27,290 nucleotides of DNA from DSOS01 sp035286585. Lineage in GTDB: Bacteria; Chloroflexota; Anaerolineae; Anaerolineales; UBA4823. Positions 24,004-27,290 of the stretch are shown here, in pieces. A program made the position numbers and the translations under genes. Where the stretch lies: assembly GCA_035286585.1 (NCBI GenBank), contig DATEDC010000120.1:1-27290 (forward strand). Direction: 5' to 3'. Numbering within the stretch: position 1 is the stretch's first letter; every line of letters begins with the position of its first letter. The notes below the pieces were generated by a model that was not told the DNA's origin, ran no database searches, and saw only the letters and a program-made list of their open reading frames with translations.

Positions 24004-24423
24004 GTGCCAACGATTAATCAACTGGTCCGCAAGGGCCGAAAATCTAAACGCATAAAAAGCAAGGCCCCGGCATTGCTGTACACATTGAACTCGATGAAGC
24101 AGCGCCGTGTCCGGCAGGCTCAAGGCGCGCCTCAGAAACGGGGTGTCTGCACGGTTGTGCGCACCATGACGCCTAAGAAGCCGAATTCCGCCTTACGCAA
24201 GATTGCACGCGTGCGCCTGACGAACGGCATTGAGGTGACCGCGTATATTCCTGGCGAAGGCCATACTCTCCAGGAGCACTCGGTTGTGCTGGTACGCGGT
24301 GGGCGTGTCAAGGATCTTCCGGGCGTTCGCTACCATATTGTCCGCGGCACACTGGATACCGGCGGCGTCTCCGACCGCCGTCAGGGCCGCTCTAAATATG
24401 GTTCTAAGAGGCCAAAAGCTTAA
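24004..24423 (+). CDS. rpsL: 30S ribosomal protein S12
   Basis: S12 sits in the decoding centre of the 30S subunit. The GTG start has GGAGG 5 nt upstream and opens the standard PTINQLVRKGRKSK; an in-frame ATG at 23923 would add 27 unrelated residues and is rejected. The 139-residue length and the extra segment before PQKRGVC match the longer S12 of Gram-positive bacteria. The streptomycin-site lysines in MTPKKPNSALRK and GGRVKDLPGVRYHIVRG are wild type. It is the first gene of the str operon. Confidence 0.98.
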   Translation: MPTINQLVRKGRKSKRIKSKAPALLYTLNSMKQRRVRQAQGAPQKRGVCTVVRTMTPKKPNSALRKIARVRLTNGIEVTAYIPGEGHTLQEHSVVLVRGGRVKDLPGVRYHIVRGTLDTGGVSDRRQGRSKYGSKRPKA

Positions 24424-24443
24424 AAAGAGGACGACAAGGAGAC

Positions 24444-24488
24444 GAATCGCCGGCATGGTCTTGAAAGTTATGACTAAACCGGCGATTC
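24444..24488 (+). promoter_or_regulatory. Long hairpin between rpsL and rpsG
   Basis: A perfect 10-bp stem (24444-24453 with 24479-24488) holds a 25-nt loop in the 89-bp gap between rpsL and rpsG. No T run follows. In E. coli this same gap is the S7 translational repressor site, so an S7 target is plausible here; shared structure has not been tested. Confidence 0.55.
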
Positions 24489-24512
24489 TTAGCGATAGAT
24501 AGGAGTAGTTGG

Positions 24513-24983
24513 ATGCCGCGACGCAACAGACCAGAAAAATTTGAGATCCCACCCGATGTGCGCTACAACAGTATCGAGGTGCAATCCTTTATTAATCGCG
24601 TGATGCGCAATGGGAAGAAAAGTGTGGCAGCCCGGCTGGTATATGATGCCCTGGACATGATTCAGGAACGCACCAAGCGCCATCCCATGGAGGTTTTCGA
24701 GCAGGCGCTAAAAAACGTATCGCCTGTTATGGAAGTTAAACCTCGCCGGGTTGGCGGCGCTACGTACCAGGTACCGATGGAGGTGCCCCAATACCGGCGG
24801 TTTGCCCTGGCAACCCGCTGGATTTTGGCGGCTTCCAAAAGCCGGGCCGGAAAATCCTTCTCAGAAAAACTGGCGGCTGAGCTGATCGATGCGGCGAATA
24901 ACACTGGAGCGGCCATTCGCAAACGTGAAGAATCGCATAAGATGGCTGAAGCCAACCGCGCCTTCTCCCATTATCGCCTCTAG
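24513..24983 (+). CDS. rpsG: 30S ribosomal protein S7
   Basis: S7 nucleates the 30S head and binds the 3' major domain of 16S rRNA. The 156-residue protein has the expected MPRRNRPEKFEI start, the INRVMRNGKKSVAARLVYDAL helix region, the PRRVGGATYQVPMEV beta hairpin and RWILAASKSR, ending EANRAFSHYRL. AGGAG lies 8 nt before the ATG. It is the second gene of the str operon. Confidence 0.98.
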   Translation: MPRRNRPEKFEIPPDVRYNSIEVQSFINRVMRNGKKSVAARLVYDALDMIQERTKRHPMEVFEQALKNVSPVMEVKPRRVGGATYQVPMEVPQYRRFALATRWILAASKSRAGKSFSEKLAAELIDAANNTGAAIRKREESHKMAEANRAFSHYRL

Positions 24984-25028
24984 ACGTATTTAACTATTTT
25001 TTTAATCATCAGGCAATCAGGCTCTAGC

Positions 25029-27101
25029 ATGGCTCGTCAGTATCCGCTCGAAAAATATCGAAATATAGGGATCATCGCCCATATCGATGCGGGCAAGACC
25101 ACCACCACCGAGCGTATCCTTTTCTACACCGGAAAAACGCATCGTATCGGTTCGGTGGATGATGGCACCACGGTTACTGACTGGATGGAGCAGGAGCGCG
25201 AGCGGGGTATTACCATCGTGTCAGCGGCAGTTTCGGCGGAGTGGAAGGGCTACCAGATCAATATTATCGACACGCCGGGACATATCGATTTCACGGCGGA
25301 GGTCCAGCGCTCCCTGCGGGTCCTGGACGGAGGCATCGTCATTTTCGATGCCGTTCAAGGCGTGGAGCCGCAAAGCGAGACAGTCTGGCGCCAGGCGGAC
25401 CGGTACCTTGTTCCGCGAATATGCTTTGTGAATAAAATGGACCGCGTTGGCGCTTCGTACGAGCGAACCATTGAAACCATTCAGCAGCGGTTAAGCGGTA
25501 ACCCGGTGGCTGTGCAGATGCCGATCGGCGTCGAAGCTAACTTTAGAGGCGTTGTGGACCTGGTCCACCAACGGGCAATCCTCTGGGAAGATGACCTGGG
25601 TCGCGAGCCTCGCGAGGTTGAAATCCCTGTAGATATGCGCCACGAAGCGGCGGAGATGCGCGAGCGGATGATCGAGCAGATAGCCGAAACCGATGACGAG
25701 CTGACTCTGAAATTCCTGGAAGGAGATGAGATCAGCGTTGAAGAGCTGAAAGCCGCGCTGCGCAAAGCCGTTTTGAGCGGAATTGCAACGCCTGTCTACT
25801 GCGGAAGCTCCCTGCGGAATAAAGGCGTTCAGCTTTTGTTGGATGCGGTTGTCGATTATCTACCTTCCCCGGAAGACATTCCACCGGTGGTCGGACAACA
25901 TCCACATACCGGTATGGAAATCGAGCGCCCGGCAAAGGATGATGCGCCTCTCAGCGCCCTGGTCTTCAAAATTGTAACCGATCCGTACGTAGGTCGCCTG
26001 GCTTACATTCGGGTGTACTCGGGTACGCTCAGCCAGGGCTCGATGGTTTACAACTCGACCAAAGAGCAGCGGGAGCGCATCGGTCGTCTGCTGCGCATGT
26101 ACGCCGATCGGCGCGAGGATATCAGCGAAGTGAGGGCGGGTGATATTGGCGCTGTGCTCGGTTTGAAAAATTCTTTCACCGGGGATACGCTGTGCGACGC
26201 AGCCAACACAATCTTGTTGGAAAACATCGCATTTCCGGAGCCAGTCATATCCGTGGCGATCGAGCCGAAGACGACCGCTGACCAGGACAAGATGAGTGAG
26301 GCGCTGCGCAAGCTGTCCGAGGAAGACCCAACCTTTCGTGTCCGTTTGGATGAGGAGACGGGACAAACGATTATCTCTGGCATGGGCGAATTGCACCTGG
26401 AAGTTTTGGTGGATCGTATGCTGCGCGAGTTCCGGGTTCAGGCTCGAGTTGGCCGCCCTCAGGTTGCGTATCGCGAGTCGATTACCCGCTCGGTAGAACG
26501 AGCCGAACATCGCTATGTAAAACAAACCGGCGGTCGCGGCCAGTACGGTCACGTGGTGCTGGATCTGCAGCCAGGTGTGCCTGGGAGTGGCATCCAGTTT
26601 GAGAACAAGATCGTCGGCGGCATTATCCCCCGCGAGTACATCTCCGCGGTGGAAAAAGGAATTCGAGAGACCGCCGAAGGCGGCGTGATCGCCGGCTACC
26701 CAGTTACCGATATTCAGGTAATGCTCTACGATGGCTCTTATCACGAAGTCGATTCCAGCGATATAGCGTTTAAGATGGCTGCTTCGCTAGCCTTCAAAGA
26801 AGGCGTTCAGAGAGGCGCGCCTGTTTTGCAGGAGCCGATCATGAAAGTCGAAGTGGTGGCGCCTGAGGAGTTCCTGGGTGAAATCATCGGACAATTGAAC
26901 GCCCGGCGAGGCGAAATTCAAGGTATGGAGGCCAGGCCTGGTTTTTCGCAAGCCGTTAAGGCGATGGTCCCCCTGGCCGAGATGTTCGGATATGCCACCG
27001 ATTTGCGCTCTGCGACCCAGGGTCGAGGCGTGTTCACAATGGAATTCGATCATTATGCTCGCGTTGCAGAAAATGTGGCGCGGGAAATCATTGGCGGATA
27101 A
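25029..27101 (+). CDS. fusA: Elongation factor G
   Basis: EF-G is the translocation GTPase. The 690-residue length is standard. Motifs: G1 AHIDAGKTTTTER, G2 RGITI, G3 DTPGHIDF, G4 NKMD, G5 CGSS (commonly CGSA), domain IV QTGGRGQYGHV, and the C-terminal MFGYATDLRSATQGRGVFTMEFDHY. The ATG is 45 bp after rpsG with only a weak ribosome site (AGG at about 25019). Codon use is mixed, unlike the tuf gene that follows. Confidence 0.98.
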   Translation: MARQYPLEKYRNIGIIAHIDAGKTTTTERILFYTGKTHRIGSVDDGTTVTDWMEQERERGITIVSAAVSAEWKGYQINIIDTPGHIDFTAEVQRSLRVLDGGIVIFDAVQGVEPQSETVWRQADRYLVPRICFVNKMDRVGASYERTIETIQQRLSGNPVAVQMPIGVEANFRGVVDLVHQRAILWEDDLGREPREVEIPVDMRHEAAEMRERMIEQIAETDDELTLKFLEGDEISVEELKAALRKAVLSGIATPVYCGSSLRNKGVQLLLDAVVDYLPSPEDIPPVVGQHPHTGMEIERPAKDDAPLSALVFKIVTDPYVGRLAYIRVYSGTLSQGSMVYNSTKEQRERIGRLLRMYADRREDISEVRAGDIGAVLGLKNSFTGDTLCDAANTILLENIAFPEPVISVAIEPKTTADQDKMSEALRKLSEEDPTFRVRLDEETGQTIISGMGELHLEVLVDRMLREFRVQARVGRPQVAYRESITRSVERAEHRYVKQTGGRGQYGHVVLDLQPGVPGSGIQFENKIVGGIIPREYISAVEKGIRETAEGGVIAGYPVTDIQVMLYDGSYHEVDSSDIAFKMAASLAFKEGVQRGAPVLQEPIMKVEVVAPEEFLGEIIGQLNARRGEIQGMEARPGFSQAVKAMVPLAEMFGYATDLRSATQGRGVFTMEFDHYARVAENVAREIIGG

Positions 27102-27149
27102 TCATTCCACAGTTCAATCAATACTGACTACAATGATTTAGGAGATATT

Positions 27150-27290
27150 ATGGCCAAGCAGAAATTTGAGCGGACGAAGCCGCACATGAACGTAGGGACG
27201 ATGGGGCACATCGATCATGGGAAGACGACGTTGACGGCGGCGATCACGAAATATAGTGCGCTGAAGGGGTATGGGGAATACCGGCCGTTT
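27150..27290 (+). CDS. tuf: Elongation factor Tu (3' truncated by window end)
   Basis: EF-Tu carries aminoacyl-tRNA to the ribosome as a GTP complex. The 47 visible residues start MAKQKFERTKPHMNVGTMGH and include the P-loop HIDHGKTTLTAAIT. AGGAG precedes the ATG. It lies 48 bp after fusA, as usual for the str operon. All six Thr codons are ACG and all five Gly codons are GGG, a clear change from fusA. The rest of the gene is outside the window. Confidence 0.95.
   Translation, partial: MAKQKFERTKPHMNVGTMGHIDHGKTTLTAAITKYSALKGYGEYRPF

Noticed and set aside
25860..26744. 294-codon minus-strand ORF within fusA
   Set aside because: It is fully antisense to conserved EF-G codons and its translation resembles no family.

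Overview
This window looks like a chromosomal segment of a Chloroflexota bacterium, most likely class Anaerolineae (inference). The pointers are a bacterial translin-family protein next to a DUF3467 protein, a short-chain (SDR) L-threonine dehydrogenase, a long RpoB with a lineage-type insertion, a Gram-positive-length S12, and many GTG/TTG starts in moderately GC-rich DNA. No rRNA, tRNA, CRISPR array, insertion sequence or phage gene was seen, and no stretch over 300 bases lacks a gene.

Layout. (1) 1-915 (+): the 3' end of a PDZ protein, probably an HtrA-like protease, meeting a bidirectional terminator at 944-976. (2) 1004-9400 (-): a long leftward run of ssb, DUF3467, translin, two halves of a Cas4-like nuclease, nadK, a B-box membrane protein, recN and a class A PBP-like protein whose catalytic motifs are all altered. 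Many of these genes overlap by a few bases. (3) 9550-12546 (-): purA, a lipoprotein and a solitary DNA methyltransferase, also overlapping. (4) 12670-15782 (+): threonine-dehydrogenase-type SDR, an S51-peptidase-like protein with a CysRS-type tail, and a GarR-type reductase. (5) 15899-17956 (+): ECF sigma factor, zinc-type anti-sigma and a polymer-forming membrane protein, behind a close match to a SigW-class promoter. (6) 17948-19587 (-): era and a YhhN family protein. (7) 19887-27290 (+): rpoB, then rpsL, rpsG, fusA and the start of tuf. rpoC is absent between rpoB and rpsL, and the str genes have their own promoter and structured leader.

The strongest candidates for something undescribed are three. 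First, the overlapping cluster of DUF3467, translin and a Cas4-like nuclease split inside a transmembrane hairpin, so that its four Fe-S cysteines lie on two polypeptides. Second, the PBP1-type protein lacking both its transglycosylase glutamate and its transpeptidase Ser/Lys. Third, the self-regulated ECF sigma operon controlling a membrane-anchored bactofilin-like beta-helix protein. Other points are an unusual rifampicin-pocket sequence in RpoB, apparent leaderless starts for era and nadK, and a sudden change of codon preference in tuf. All calls come from reading the sequence; no database search was run.
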